Below the pieces are notes generated by a model. It was not told the origin of the DNA and did no database searches. It worked only from the letters and a program-made list of their open reading frames with translations. DNA of 64,000 bases from Actinomadura graeca (GTDB lineage Bacteria > Actinomycetota > Actinomycetes > Streptosporangiales > Streptosporangiaceae): positions 1,984,001-2,048,000 of the forward strand of contig NZ_CP059572.1 in NCBI RefSeq assembly GCF_019175365.1. Direction: 5' to 3'. Each line of letters begins with the position of its first letter. The first letter of the stretch is position 1. Positions 16,255 to 24,833 of the stretch are shown piece by piece. The position numbers and the translations under genes are program-made.

Positions 16255-17433
16255 TCAGCGGGGCGGCGCCAGCGGCCGGTCGTCGTCGGGCCCGTGGCCC
16301 GCCCCGGCCTCGCCGCCGGGCGCGTCGTCCTCGGTCCCGTCGGCCGCCGTCTCCGCCTCGGTCCGCGGCCGGTCAGCCGCTTCGGCGGGTTCCGCCGGTT
16401 CCGCCGGCTCGTCCTGCCGGGGCGCCTCAGCGGGTTCGGCCGCGTCGTCGTCGGCGGGCGGCGCGGGGGTGGGCACGGGAGGCGACGGCGCCTGCGCGGC
16501 GGGAGGCGGCGCGGACGGCTGGAACTGCTGCTGAGGGGCGCCGGGCCCAGGCTGCGGCGGTACGGGCGCGCCCGGATACTGCGGAGCCTGGGGCGGGAGC
16601 GGCGCGCCGGCCCACTGCGGCTGCTGCGGTCCCGGCGGCGGGACGTACGGGACGGCGGCCGGATGCTGCGGAGGCAGCCCCTGCCCGGCGTGCGGTGACG
16701 GCGCCATCGGCATGCCCGGCTGCATCTGGCCCGGCTGCATGTGCGCGCCCGACTGCATCTGCCCCTGGTGCATCCGGCCCGGCTGCATCTGCGGCTGCGG
16801 CGGCTGCGCGCCAGGCAGCAGGTGCGCGCCCGAGTGCCCCGGCGCGCCGTACGGCACGGGCCCGCCCGGCGGGAGCACCGGGCCGGGCACGGGCTGCTGG
16901 ACGTGGTCGGCGGGCCGGGTGAGCAGGAAGCCCACCAGCGCGCCGATCCCGGGCAGCCAGCCGTACGCCAGGCCGAAGCTCGCGCCGTGGCTCATGGTGT
17001 TCCAGATCGTGCGGCCGGTCTCGGCCCCGCCGGGGAGGTCCAGGCTCCAGTCGATCAGCACGCCGAGGACGATGCCGGACAGCCCGCCCGCGACGACCGT
17101 GGCCCACCATCCGGCCACCACCGCGCCGAACAGCCCCCGGCGCGGCTCGACCGGCCGGGAGGCCGCCAGCGCGAGCAGCGCCAGCAGGACGAAGAAGAGC
17201 AGCGTCCCGAAGTCGACCGCGAAGATGAACTTGCCGGGTGCGTGGACGCCGCCGCCGGTGAGGCGCCACTGCGGGAACTGGAACCAGCTGACCAGCGGGC
17301 CGATGCCCTCGTCGTACTCGAAGTCGCTCTTGCGGATCGCGTCGATGACCCACTGGTTGTTGAACAGCAGGGTGAGCAGGAGCACGGGGGCCAGCGCGCC
17401 GCCCGCCATCACGAACATCCGCCGCGTCGTCAT
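16255..17433 (-). CDS. Membrane protein with Pro/Gln/Met-rich C-terminal domain
   Basis: The 392-residue protein has an N-terminal membrane domain of about four spans: 8-25, about 72-90, about 100-122 and about 150-170. A long low-complexity region follows, rich in Pro, Gln, Gly and Met (MQPGRMHQGQMQSGAHMQPG) and ending in an acidic Ala/Glu/Asp tail. The loop between spans 1 and 2 (about 45 residues) would be extracytoplasmic. I do not recognise a function. Repeated M-Q-P-G units suggest slippage growth of the disordered tail. Confidence 0.75.
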   Translation of the reverse strand: MTTRRMFVMAGGALAPVLLLTLLFNNQWVIDAIRKSDFEYDEGIGPLVSWFQFPQWRLTGGGVHAPGKFIFAVDFGTLLFFVLLALLALAASRPVEPRRGLFGAVVAGWWATVVAGGLSGIVLGVLIDWSLDLPGGAETGRTIWNTMSHGASFGLAYGWLPGIGALVGFLLTRPADHVQQPVPGPVLPPGGPVPYGAPGHSGAHLLPGAQPPQPQMQPGRMHQGQMQSGAHMQPGQMQPGMPMAPSPHAGQGLPPQHPAAVPYVPPPGPQQPQWAGAPLPPQAPQYPGAPVPPQPGPGAPQQQFQPSAPPPAAQAPSPPVPTPAPPADDDAAEPAEAPRQDEPAEPAEPAEAADRPRTEAETAADGTEDDAPGGEAGAGHGPDDDRPLAPPR

Positions 17434-17478
17434 GGCGGGCAGGTTAGTGAAGATCGTCGGCCGACGGTAGGGCCCTCA

Positions 17479-18426
17479 TCACCGCGCGTACGCGACCGGG
17501 AAGCGGAACCCCGGGTCGACCTGCGTCTCCAGGTCCTCGCCCGCCGCCTTGCTCGCCCAGCTGCGCGCGTTCTTGACGTGGAACTCCACGGCCTGCCGCT
17601 GGAACTTCTCCCAGTCCTTGACGCGCGTGTCGACCTCGGCGAGCATCCGCGCGAGGGCCGCCTCGTTCGCCTCCTCCAGCGCGACGCCGCGGCGCCCCTG
17701 CTCCAGGGCGCGGACGGACGCGGACTGGCCGAGCCAGGTCAGCAGGTCGTCCCCGACGTGCCGGCGCAGGTAGGCGACGTCGTCCTCGCTCTGGACCTTG
17801 TTGCCGACGACGCGGATGGCGACGTCGTAGTCGCGGGCGTACTCGGTGTACTGGCGGTACACGCCGACACCCTTGCGGGTGGGCTCGGCGACCAGGAACA
17901 TCAGGTCGAACCGCGTGAACAGCCCGGAGGCGAACGTGTCGGCCCCGGCCGTCATGTCGACCACGACGTACTCGCCGGGCTCGTCGGTGAGGTGGTTGAG
18001 GTAGAGCTCCACCGCGCCGGTCTTGGAGTGGTAGCAGGCGACGCCGAGGTCGTCGTCGTTGAACGGGCCGGTGGCGAGCAGCGTGACGCCGTCCGCCTCG
18101 TGCGCCAGGGCGTGCAGCGGGTCGTCGCCGCGGAAGCGCAGGAGCCGCGACCCCTCGCCGGGCGGCGTGGTCTTGACCATCGCGCTCGCGGACGAGATGC
18201 GGGGGTTGTCGCCGCGCAGGTACTCCTTGATCTCGGCGAGGTGGTCGCCGAGGGCCGGGATCGTGGCGGCGCGCTCCTCGTCGAGGCCGAGGGCCACGCC
18301 GAGGTGCTGGTTGATGTCGGCGTCGATGGCCACCACGGGCAGTCCGCGGCCGGCCAGATGCCGCACGAACAGCGACGACAGGGTCGTCTTGCCGCTGCCG
18401 CCCTTGCCGACGAACGCAACCTTCAC
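17479..18426 (-). CDS. CooC/MinD-type P-loop ATPase, probable nickel-insertion accessory protein
   Basis: The 315-residue SIMIBI-class ATPase has a deviant Walker A at residues 6-15 (VGKGGSGKTT), the IDADINQHLG segment and the VVDMTAGADTFASG switch. This is the arrangement of CooC proteins, which load nickel into enzymes. GTG 18426 is preferred over a longer frame because GAGG precedes it and the fold begins immediately. It lies downstream of the ECF metal transporter on the same strand across a 252-nt gap with operator-like repeats. Metal specificity is inference; a general MinD/ParA-like role remains possible. Confidence 0.75.
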   Translation of the reverse strand: MKVAFVGKGGSGKTTLSSLFVRHLAGRGLPVVAIDADINQHLGVALGLDEERAATIPALGDHLAEIKEYLRGDNPRISSASAMVKTTPPGEGSRLLRFRGDDPLHALAHEADGVTLLATGPFNDDDLGVACYHSKTGAVELYLNHLTDEPGEYVVVDMTAGADTFASGLFTRFDLMFLVAEPTRKGVGVYRQYTEYARDYDVAIRVVGNKVQSEDDVAYLRRHVGDDLLTWLGQSASVRALEQGRRGVALEEANEAALARMLAEVDTRVKDWEKFQRQAVEFHVKNARSWASKAAGEDLETQVDPGFRFPVAYAR

Positions 18427-18528
18427 GTATGCCTCAATTCGGAGATGATAACCGTTGCCACTTTCAGTGGTCGTCCCGAGTGTGGCAAGGCGCGCGGGGC
18501 CGCGCAAGCAGAAACCCCGAACCGAAAA

Positions 18529-18656
18529 TTCACCGGCTGTGAACGTCGCCTGTGGAACCCCGCTTGGTACGGTGCATCACCTGCGGAAGGACGGCGCGGG
18601 AGCCCCGTCCGCGGCACCCTTGATTCACCGGCGGTTCACCGGTGGTTCACATGGAA
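18529..18656. repeat. TTCACCGG-type iterons and palindromes before the CooC-like gene
   Basis: Three 11-bp units stand in tandem: TTCACCGGCGG (18624-18634), TTCACCGGTGG (18635-18645) and TTCACATGGAA (18646-18656). A further copy forms the palindrome TTCAC-N5-GTGAA (18529-18543). Just downstream on the minus strand, TTGCCAC (18455-18461) and GTGGCAA (18482-18488) form another inverted repeat. The one-turn spacing suggests regulator binding. Confidence 0.4.
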
Positions 18657-18678
18657 CGCGCCGGACGGGTGGGACGCG

Positions 18679-19461
18679 TCAGCGGAGCGCGGCGGCCGGG
18701 TCGAAGCCGAAGGGCAGCTCCAGGCGGTGCGCCTCCAGGAGTTCCGCGTCCGTCAGGAGGTCGCGGGTGGGGGCGTCGGCGGCGATCACGCCGCCGGACA
18801 GGATCACCGACCGCGGGCACAGCTCCGCCGCGTACGGCAGGTCGTGGGTGACCATCAGGACGGTCACGTCCAGGCCGAGCAGGATCTGCGCCAGCTCGCG
18901 GCGGCTGGCCGGGTCCAGGTTGGAGGACGGCTCGTCCAGCACGAGGATCTCCGGCTCCATCGCCAGGACCGTGGCGACCGCGACGCGGCGGCGCTGGCCG
19001 AAGCTGAGGTGCTGCGGCGGGCGGTCCGCGACGTCCAGCATCCCGACCCGGCCCAGCGCGTCCCGGACGCGGCGCTCCAGTTCGGCGCCGCGCAGGCCGA
19101 GGTTGGCGGGGCCGAACGCGACGTCCTCGCGCACGGTCGGCATGAAGAGCTGGTCGTCGGGGTCCTGGAAGACGATGCCGACGCGGCGGCGGATCTCCCG
19201 GAGCGTCGCGCGGTCCTTCGGGTCGACGGTGAGCCCGCCGACCCGCACCTCGCCGAGCCCGCCGTGCAGGATGCCGTTCAGGTGCAGGACGAGCGTGGTC
19301 TTGCCGGCGCCGTTCGGGCCGAGCAGGGCGACGCGCTCGCCGCGCCCGATCGTCACGTCCACGCCGTAGAGCGCCTGCGTCCCGTCGGGGTAGGCGTAGG
19401 CGAGGCCCCTGACCTCAAGCGAGGGGGCTCCGGACGCTGCGTCGGCGGACGGCGGTGTCAT
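18679..19461 (-). CDS. cbiO: ECF transporter ATPase, CbiO/NikO type
   Basis: The 260-residue ABC ATPase powers an energy-coupling-factor metal importer. Walker A is GPNGAGKTT near residues 40-48, the Q-loop region reads VFQDPDDQLF, the signature is LSFGQRRRVAVA and Walker B is ILVLDEPSSNLDP with a switch His in VTHDL. The ATG overlaps the cbiQ stop (ATGA). It is the last gene of cbiM-cbiN-cbiQ-cbiO. Confidence 0.93.
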   Translation of the reverse strand: MTPPSADAASGAPSLEVRGLAYAYPDGTQALYGVDVTIGRGERVALLGPNGAGKTTLVLHLNGILHGGLGEVRVGGLTVDPKDRATLREIRRRVGIVFQDPDDQLFMPTVREDVAFGPANLGLRGAELERRVRDALGRVGMLDVADRPPQHLSFGQRRRVAVATVLAMEPEILVLDEPSSNLDPASRRELAQILLGLDVTVLMVTHDLPYAAELCPRSVILSGGVIAADAPTRDLLTDAELLEAHRLELPFGFDPAAALR

Positions 19462-20222
19462 GGTCCCATCCAAGCGGCCAGGGTCACCAGGGCGGCGGCC
19501 AGGGGCAGGGCGGAGGCGGCCGTCCACTGCGCGGCGGTCGCGCCCACGTCGTGCGTGACGGGCATCCGGCCGTCGTAGCCGCGGCTCACCATGGCCAGGT
19601 AGACGCGCTCGCCCCGCTCGTAGGAACGCAGGAACAGCGCGCCGACCGACTTGGCGAGGACCCGCGTGGCGCGCAGGTCGCGCGCCTCGAAGCCGCGGGA
19701 CGCCCGCGCGACCCTCATCCGCCCCACCTCGGCGGCGACGACGTCGCCGTAGCGGAGCATGAACGTGGCGATCTGCGTGATCAGCTGGGGCATCCGCAGC
19801 CGCTCGATGCCGAGCAGCAGCAGGCGCGGCTCGGTCGTCGCGGCGAGCAGGATGGACGCGACGACCCCGAGGGTGCCCTTGGCCAGGATGTTCCAGGCGC
19901 CCCACAGCCCGCTCTCGCTCAGCCGCAGCCCGAGCACGGTGATCCGCTCGCCGTCCGCGACGAACGGCATCAGGAACGCGAACGCGACGAACGGCACCTC
20001 GATGACGACCCGCCGCGCGACCGTCCCGAACGGCACGCGGGCCGCCGCCGCGACGGCCGCGAGCAGCAGCGCGTACGCCCCGAACGCCCAGAGCGCCTCG
20101 CGCGGCGTCGCCACGACGAGCAGGACGAACGCCAGGACGGCGACCAGCTTGCACTGGGGCGGCAGCCGGTGCACCGGCGACGCGCCCGGGACGTAGAGGC
20201 GGTGCGCGTGGCCGGCGCCCAC
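19458..20222 (-). CDS. cbiQ: ECF transporter transmembrane T component, CbiQ/NikQ type
   Basis: The 254-residue membrane protein couples ATP hydrolysis to the substrate-binding component. It has four to five hydrophobic spans and the conserved coupling-helix motifs ARASRGFEARD and AMVSRGYDG, both of the A-R-G type that docks on CbiO. Start GTG 20222 overlaps the cbiN stop by one base (TAGTG), and its stop overlaps the cbiO start by 4 nt, so the three are translationally coupled. Confidence 0.93.
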   Translation of the reverse strand: MGAGHAHRLYVPGASPVHRLPPQCKLVAVLAFVLLVVATPREALWAFGAYALLLAAVAAAARVPFGTVARRVVIEVPFVAFAFLMPFVADGERITVLGLRLSESGLWGAWNILAKGTLGVVASILLAATTEPRLLLLGIERLRMPQLITQIATFMLRYGDVVAAEVGRMRVARASRGFEARDLRATRVLAKSVGALFLRSYERGERVYLAMVSRGYDGRMPVTHDVGATAAQWTAASALPLAAALVTLAAWMGP

Positions 20223-20566
20223 TAGGAGTCGTTCCGTGAGGGCTCGGCCGGGGTCCCGGATCGCCCGGCGGGCGCGCCGTCACGGCGCCGGACGGCCCAG
20301 AAGAGGCCGCCGCCCACGAGCAGCACCGCGCCGACGCCGATCACGCCGGCGAGGCCGCCGGACAGCCGTGCGTCGTCCACGCCCTTGACGCCGTAGTCGC
20401 CGAGCGGGGAGTCCTTGAGCGAGTGGTCCTTCTCCTTGGCGCTGATGCCCTTGTCCTCGGCGACCTTCTCCAGGCCGTCGGGGCTGGCGCTGGCGTAGTA
20501 GCTGACGATCCCCGCCAGGATCAGCGAGACGAGCAGGAATCCGGCGAAGAAGCGCTTGGTGGTCAT
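20222..20566 (-). CDS. cbiN: ECF transporter small component, CbiN/NikN type
   Basis: The 114-residue protein has two membrane spans (about 7-26 and 75-93) around an extracytoplasmic loop bearing SPDGLEKVAEDKGI, the hallmark of CbiN and of the extra loop of NikN. It assists metal loading of CbiM. The C-terminal 20 residues form a charged tail. ATG 20566 follows the cbiM stop after 23 nt, with an AGACTCCAGATG context and only a weak SD. Confidence 0.9.
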   Translation of the reverse strand: MTTKRFFAGFLLVSLILAGIVSYYASASPDGLEKVAEDKGISAKEKDHSLKDSPLGDYGVKGVDDARLSGGLAGVIGVGAVLLVGGGLFWAVRRRDGAPAGRSGTPAEPSRNDS

Positions 20567-20589
20567 CTGGAGTCTCCTCACACCCGGTC

Positions 20590-21306
20590 TCAGGCCCGCG
20601 ACGGCTCGGCGGGCCCGCCGGCCGTCCCCGCCCCGGCGGTGCGCAGTCCGAGCGGCTTCATCAGGCCGCGCGCGCCGTACACCAGGTCCGGGCGGACGGC
20701 GAGCACGCTGGACACGGTCACGGCGGTGATCAGCGCCTCGCCGATGCCGATCAGGACATGGACGCCGATCATCGCGGCGGCGACCTTGCCCACGGAGACG
20801 TCCGTGGTGCCGCCGGCGGCGTAGATGAGCGTGAACACGACGGCCGAGGCCGGGACCGACACCACCGCGGCGGCGAAGGACGCCCCGGCCACCGAGGCGC
20901 GCGTCCTGGGCAGCACCCGCAGCAGCAGCCGGAACAGCCCGTACCCGACGACGACCGTGACGAGCGCCATGGTGGTGATGTTGACGCCGAGCGCGGTAAG
21001 GCCGCCGTCCGCGAACAGCAGCCCCTGCATTAGCAGCACGACCGAGACGCACAGCACGCCCGTGTACGGGCCGACCAGGATCGCCGCGAGCGTCCCGCCG
21101 AGCAGATGCCCGCTCGTGCCCGAGGCCACCGGGAAGTTGAGCATCTGCGCGGCGAACACGAACGCCGCGGTGAGCCCGGCGAGGGGGGCGGTGCGGTCGT
21201 CCAGCTCGCGCCGGGCGCCGCGCAGGGCCACCGCCACTCCGGTCACCGCGACCGCCCCGGCCGCGATGGAGACCGGAGCATCGATGAATCCGTCCGGTAC
21301 GTGCAC
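20590..21306 (-). CDS. cbiM: ECF transporter metal-binding S component, CbiM/NikM type
   Basis: The 238-residue membrane protein is the substrate-specific component for Co(II) or Ni(II). I set the start at GTG 21306 so that the product begins Met-His-Val-Pro-Asp-Gly-Phe: in structurally studied family members the free N-terminal Met1-His2 coordinates the metal. Earlier in-frame starts, including GTG 21315, would bury this motif. Six or seven spans follow, with a SGTSGHLLGGTLAA loop contributing a further His. A hairpin and a Nur-like box precede the gene and there is no cobalamin-riboswitch signature, so nickel is more likely than cobalt. Confidence 0.88.
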   Translation of the reverse strand: MHVPDGFIDAPVSIAAGAVAVTGVAVALRGARRELDDRTAPLAGLTAAFVFAAQMLNFPVASGTSGHLLGGTLAAILVGPYTGVLCVSVVLLMQGLLFADGGLTALGVNITTMALVTVVVGYGLFRLLLRVLPRTRASVAGASFAAAVVSVPASAVVFTLIYAAGGTTDVSVGKVAAAMIGVHVLIGIGEALITAVTVSSVLAVRPDLVYGARGLMKPLGLRTAGAGTAGGPAEPSRA

Positions 21307-21327
21307 GTGCCTCACCGTCCTACCTGT

Positions 21328-21347
21328 AACTGGCTGTAGAACCAGTT
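21328..21347. promoter_or_regulatory. Hairpin in the cbiM leader
   Basis: AACTGG/CCAGTT pair around an 8-nt loop, 13-22 nt before the usable cbiM starts on the minus strand. It could hold the leader transcript or bind a protein. Confidence 0.35.
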
Positions 21348-21367
21348 TGACGGCGTCTACGTGGCAG

Positions 21368-21384
21368 TTGCAATACTTTCGCAA
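21368..21384 (-). promoter_or_regulatory. Nur-box-like operator upstream of cbiM
   Basis: TTGCAA-N5-TCGCAA (21368-21384) differs at one position from TTGCAA-N5-TTGCAA, the motif reported for Nur, the nickel-responsive Fur-family repressor of Streptomyces. It lies about 60 nt before the cbiM start, where a promoter is expected. This links the transporter to nickel control. Confidence 0.55.
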
Positions 21385-21436
21385 TTGCTGGTGCGCCGCA
21401 TCACAGGCCGCGGCCGGTGCCGGACGGCGCGGACGG

Positions 21437-22051
21437 TCAGTCGAAGATCGGATCGCGGGTGCGGGTCCGCTTCAGCTCGAAGAAGCCGTCGGTGGAGGCG
21501 ACCGCGACGACGCCGTCGAACAGCTTCACGGCCGCCTCGCCGCGCGGGATCGGCGACACGACGGGACCGAAGAAGGCGCTGCCCTCCACCTCGATCACCG
21601 GGGTGCCCACCTCCTGGCCCACCCGGTCGATGCCGTCCTTGTGCGAGGCCCGGAGCGCCTCGTCGAACTCGGTGGAGTCGGCGGCCGACGCCAGCGCGGC
21701 GTCCAGTCCCGCCGCGGTCAGGGCCTCCCGGTACAGCTCGGGGCCGAACTCCCGCTTGTCATGGTGGTGACGCGTGCCGAGCTCGGTGTAGAGGCGGCCC
21801 AGCACCTCCGGCCCGTATTTCTGCTCGGCGGCGATCGCGACCCGCACGGGTCCCCACCCTTCGGCGAGCAGCCTGCGGTATTTCTCGGAGACGTCCTTGT
21901 CCTCGTTGAGGACGGACAGGCTCATCACATGCCAGCGCACCTCGATCGGCCGCAGCCTCTCGACCTCCAGGATCCAGCGTGAGGTCATCCATGCCCACGG
22001 GCACAGGGGATCGAACCAGAAGTCCACGGGGGTGGGGGCGTCCTTCGTCAA
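21437..22051 (-). CDS. Rv2466c-like mycothiol-dependent DsbA-fold reductase with CPWA active site
   Basis: The 204-residue thioredoxin-fold protein closely resembles the mycobacterial mycothiol-dependent nitroreductase Rv2466c in FWFDPLCPWAW (11-21), HVMSLSVLNE, WGPVRVAIAAEQ, GTPVIEV..FFGP and the ending FFELKRTRT. Rv2466c has CPWC; here the second cysteine is Ala20, leaving Cys17 alone, so a monothiol mechanism with mycothiol is likely. Start TTG 22051 is fixed by GAGGAGG at ideal distance; the open frame upstream of it is a shadow of pepN. Confidence 0.85.
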   Translation of the reverse strand: MTKDAPTPVDFWFDPLCPWAWMTSRWILEVERLRPIEVRWHVMSLSVLNEDKDVSEKYRRLLAEGWGPVRVAIAAEQKYGPEVLGRLYTELGTRHHHDKREFGPELYREALTAAGLDAALASAADSTEFDEALRASHKDGIDRVGQEVGTPVIEVEGSAFFGPVVSPIPRGEAAVKLFDGVVAVASTDGFFELKRTRTRDPIFD

Positions 22052-22216
22052 CGTCGGCCTCCTCAGGGCGAACAGGGGTTCCAGGGGCGACAACCCGGCT
22101 CCGGCGGCGCTGATTCCCGCCCGCGGCGCATCCGAAGGCCGTGGCGCCGGGACCGGACCGCCGACCGGTTGGTAGATATGGGGACACCAAACAGATAAGC
22201 CGACCAAGGAGTTCAT

Positions 22217-24751
22217 GTGGCAGGCAACCTCACGCGCGACGAGGCGCGGGAACGGGCCCGGCTGCTCACCGTGCAGTCGTACGCCGTCGAGCTGGACCTC
22301 ACGGCGGGTGAGGACCGGTTCGGCTCCACCACGGTGGTCAGGTTCGGCAGTGCCGAGACGGGCGCGTCGACCTTCGTCGACCTGCACGGCGCCCTCGTGC
22401 GGCAGGTGACGCTGAACGGCCAAGACCTGGACCCGGCGTCCTACGACGCGGAGAAGGGCCGGATCCCCCTCCCGGGCCTGGCCGCGGAGAACGAGCTCCG
22501 CGTGGTCGCCGACTGCGCCTACTCCCGCTCGGGCGAGGGCCTGCACCGGTTCGTCGACCCCGTGGACGACAGCGTGTACCTGTACACGCAGTTCGAGACG
22601 GCCGACGCGCACCGCATGTTCACCTGCTTCGACCAGCCCGACCTCAAGGCCGCTTTCGAGCTGGAGGTGCGCGCGCCCGAGGACTGGCAGGTCGTCACCA
22701 ACGAGGCCCCGGAGTCCTCCGGTGGCGGGACGTGGCGCTTCCTGCCGACCCCGCAGATCTCGACCTACATCACCGCGCTGGTGGCAGGCCCTTACCACGT
22801 GGTGAGGGACGAGTACCGCCGCGAGGACGGCACCGTGATCCCGCTCGGCGTGTTCTGCCGGGCCTCCCTCGCCGAGCACCTCGACGCCGACGCGATCGTG
22901 GACGTGACCCGCCAGGGCTTCGCCTACTTCGAGAAGGTCTTCGGGCGCCCGTACCCGTTCGGCAAGTACGACCAGCTCTTCGTCCCGGAGTTCAACGCGG
23001 GCGCCATGGAGAACGCGGGCTGCGTCACCTTCCTGGAGGACTACGTCTTCCGGTCGCGGGTCACCGACGCCGCCTACGAGCGGCGCGCCGAGACGATCCT
23101 GCACGAGATGGCGCACATGTGGTTCGGCGACCTCGTCACCATGCGCTGGTGGGACGACCTGTGGCTGAACGAGTCGTTCGCCACGTACATGAGCGTCCTG
23201 TGCCAGGCCGAGGCCACCAAGTGGACCGGGTCCTGGACGACCTTCGCGAACCTGATGAAGGCGTGGGCGTACCGGCAGGACCAGCTCCCCTCCACCCACC
23301 CGATCTCCGCCGACATCCCCGACATCCGCGCGGTGGAGGTCAACTTCGACGGGATCACCTACGCCAAGGGCGCGAGCGTGCTGAAGCAGCTCGTCGCCTA
23401 CGTCGGCCGCGACAACTTCCTGGAGGGCGTGCGGCACTACTTCGACCGGCACGCGTGGGGCAACACCGTCCTGACGGACCTGCTGGGCGCGCTGGAGGAG
23501 ACGTCCGGGCGCGACCTGGCGTCGTGGTCGAAGGAGTGGCTGGAGACGGCGGGGGTCAACACGCTCCGCCCGGAGTACGAGGTCGACGCCGACGGCGGCT
23601 TCTCCGCGTTCGCCGTGGTGCAGGAGGCCAAGGCCGACTACCCGACGCTCCGCTCCCACCGGGTCGCCATCGGCCTGTACGACAGGACGGCCGAGGGCAT
23701 CGTCCGCCGCGAGCGGGTCGAGCTGGACGTCGTCGGCGCCCGCACCGAGGTCCCGGAGCTGGCCGGGCAGCGGCGGCCCGACCTCGTCCTGGTCAACGAC
23801 GACGACCTCACCTACGCCAAGATCCGGCTGGACGCCCGCTCGCTGGAGACCCTGGTCGAGGGCATCGGCGACATCAGGGACGGCCTTCCCCGCGCCCTGT
23901 GCTGGTCGGCGGCGTGGGACATGACCCGCGACGCCGAGATGGCGACCCGCGACTACATCCGGCTCGTCGTCCAGGGCATCCGCGGCGTCACCGACATCTC
24001 GGTCACGCAGACGCTGCTGCGGCAGGCGCGCACCGCCGTCCAGCAGTTCGCGGACCCGGCGTGGCGCCGGGAGGGCCTCGGCCTGATGGCCGGCGCGCTC
24101 GCCGCGCTGGCCCGGGAGGCCGAGGCGGGCTCGGACTTCCAGCTCGCCTACGTCCAGGCGTTCGCCGCGTCCGCCGTCGGCGAGGAGCACCTGGCGTTCG
24201 TCCGGGGCCTGCTGGACGGCTCGGACACCCTCGACGGCCTCAAGGTCGACACCGACCTGCGCTGGGCGCTGCTGCGCCGCCTGGTCGTCACCGGGAAGGC
24301 CGGCGAGGCGGAGATCGACGCCGAGCACGAGCGCGACCGCACCGCGGCGGGCGAGCGGCACGCCGCCGCCTGCAAGGCCGCCATCCCCACCGCCGCCGCG
24401 AAGGCCGCCGCGTGGGAGCGGATCGTCTCCGGCGACCTGCCCAACGCCGTCTTCCGGGCGACGCTCGGCGGGTTCGTCGAGCCCGACCAGGCCGACCTCC
24501 TGGTCCCCTACGTCGACGCCTACTTCGCCGAGGTCGGCAGGATCTGGAAGGAGTGGAGCAGCGACATGTCCCAGACGTTCGCCGAGGTCGCCTACCCCTT
24601 CCTGGTGATCGAGCAGTCCACCGTCGACCGGACCGAGTCCTACATCGCCGAGCAGCGGCCGCCCGCGGCGCTGGTCCGGCTCCTGTCGGAGGGCCGGGAC
24701 GGCGTGGCCCGCGCCCTGCGCGCCCGCGCCAAGGACCGCACGGCCGGGTGA
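22217..24751 (+). CDS. pepN: Aminopeptidase N (M1 zinc metallopeptidase)
   Basis: The 844-residue M1 aminopeptidase removes N-terminal residues from peptides in the cytoplasm. The exopeptidase motif GAMEN is at 262-266 and the zinc site HEMAH-WFGD begins at 296, with the third ligand Glu in LWLNESFA about 18 residues later. Length and the C-terminal helical ERAP1-like domain are normal for actinobacterial PepN. GTG 22217 follows AAGGAG (22206-22211); an ATG two bases earlier is in another frame and leads nowhere. Confidence 0.95.
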   Translation: MAGNLTRDEARERARLLTVQSYAVELDLTAGEDRFGSTTVVRFGSAETGASTFVDLHGALVRQVTLNGQDLDPASYDAEKGRIPLPGLAAENELRVVADCAYSRSGEGLHRFVDPVDDSVYLYTQFETADAHRMFTCFDQPDLKAAFELEVRAPEDWQVVTNEAPESSGGGTWRFLPTPQISTYITALVAGPYHVVRDEYRREDGTVIPLGVFCRASLAEHLDADAIVDVTRQGFAYFEKVFGRPYPFGKYDQLFVPEFNAGAMENAGCVTFLEDYVFRSRVTDAAYERRAETILHEMAHMWFGDLVTMRWWDDLWLNESFATYMSVLCQAEATKWTGSWTTFANLMKAWAYRQDQLPSTHPISADIPDIRAVEVNFDGITYAKGASVLKQLVAYVGRDNFLEGVRHYFDRHAWGNTVLTDLLGALEETSGRDLASWSKEWLETAGVNTLRPEYEVDADGGFSAFAVVQEAKADYPTLRSHRVAIGLYDRTAEGIVRRERVELDVVGARTEVPELAGQRRPDLVLVNDDDLTYAKIRLDARSLETLVEGIGDIRDGLPRALCWSAAWDMTRDAEMATRDYIRLVVQGIRGVTDISVTQTLLRQARTAVQQFADPAWRREGLGLMAGALAALAREAEAGSDFQLAYVQAFAASAVGEEHLAFVRGLLDGSDTLDGLKVDTDLRWALLRRLVVTGKAGEAEIDAEHERDRTAAGERHAAACKAAIPTAAAKAAAWERIVSGDLPNAVFRATLGGFVEPDQADLLVPYVDAYFAEVGRIWKEWSSDMSQTFAEVAYPFLVIEQSTVDRTESYIAEQRPPAALVRLLSEGRDGVARALRARAKDRTAG

Positions 24752-24833
24752 CCCGCCCATCCCCGTGGCCATGTGACCGCTTCCGGCACGGCAGCGGATG
24801 GATCGCATGGTCACGGGATGGAAGGGTGGGAGC

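Noticed and set aside
21300..21450. Cobalamin riboswitch in front of cbiM
   Set aside because: The leader is too short and no B12-box (GCCACTG-like) sequence is seen; a Nur-like site is present instead.
22000..22030. tRNA-like GGGGATCGAACC
   Set aside because: It lies inside the Rv2466c-like coding sequence and no cloverleaf can be drawn; no tRNA gene was found anywhere.
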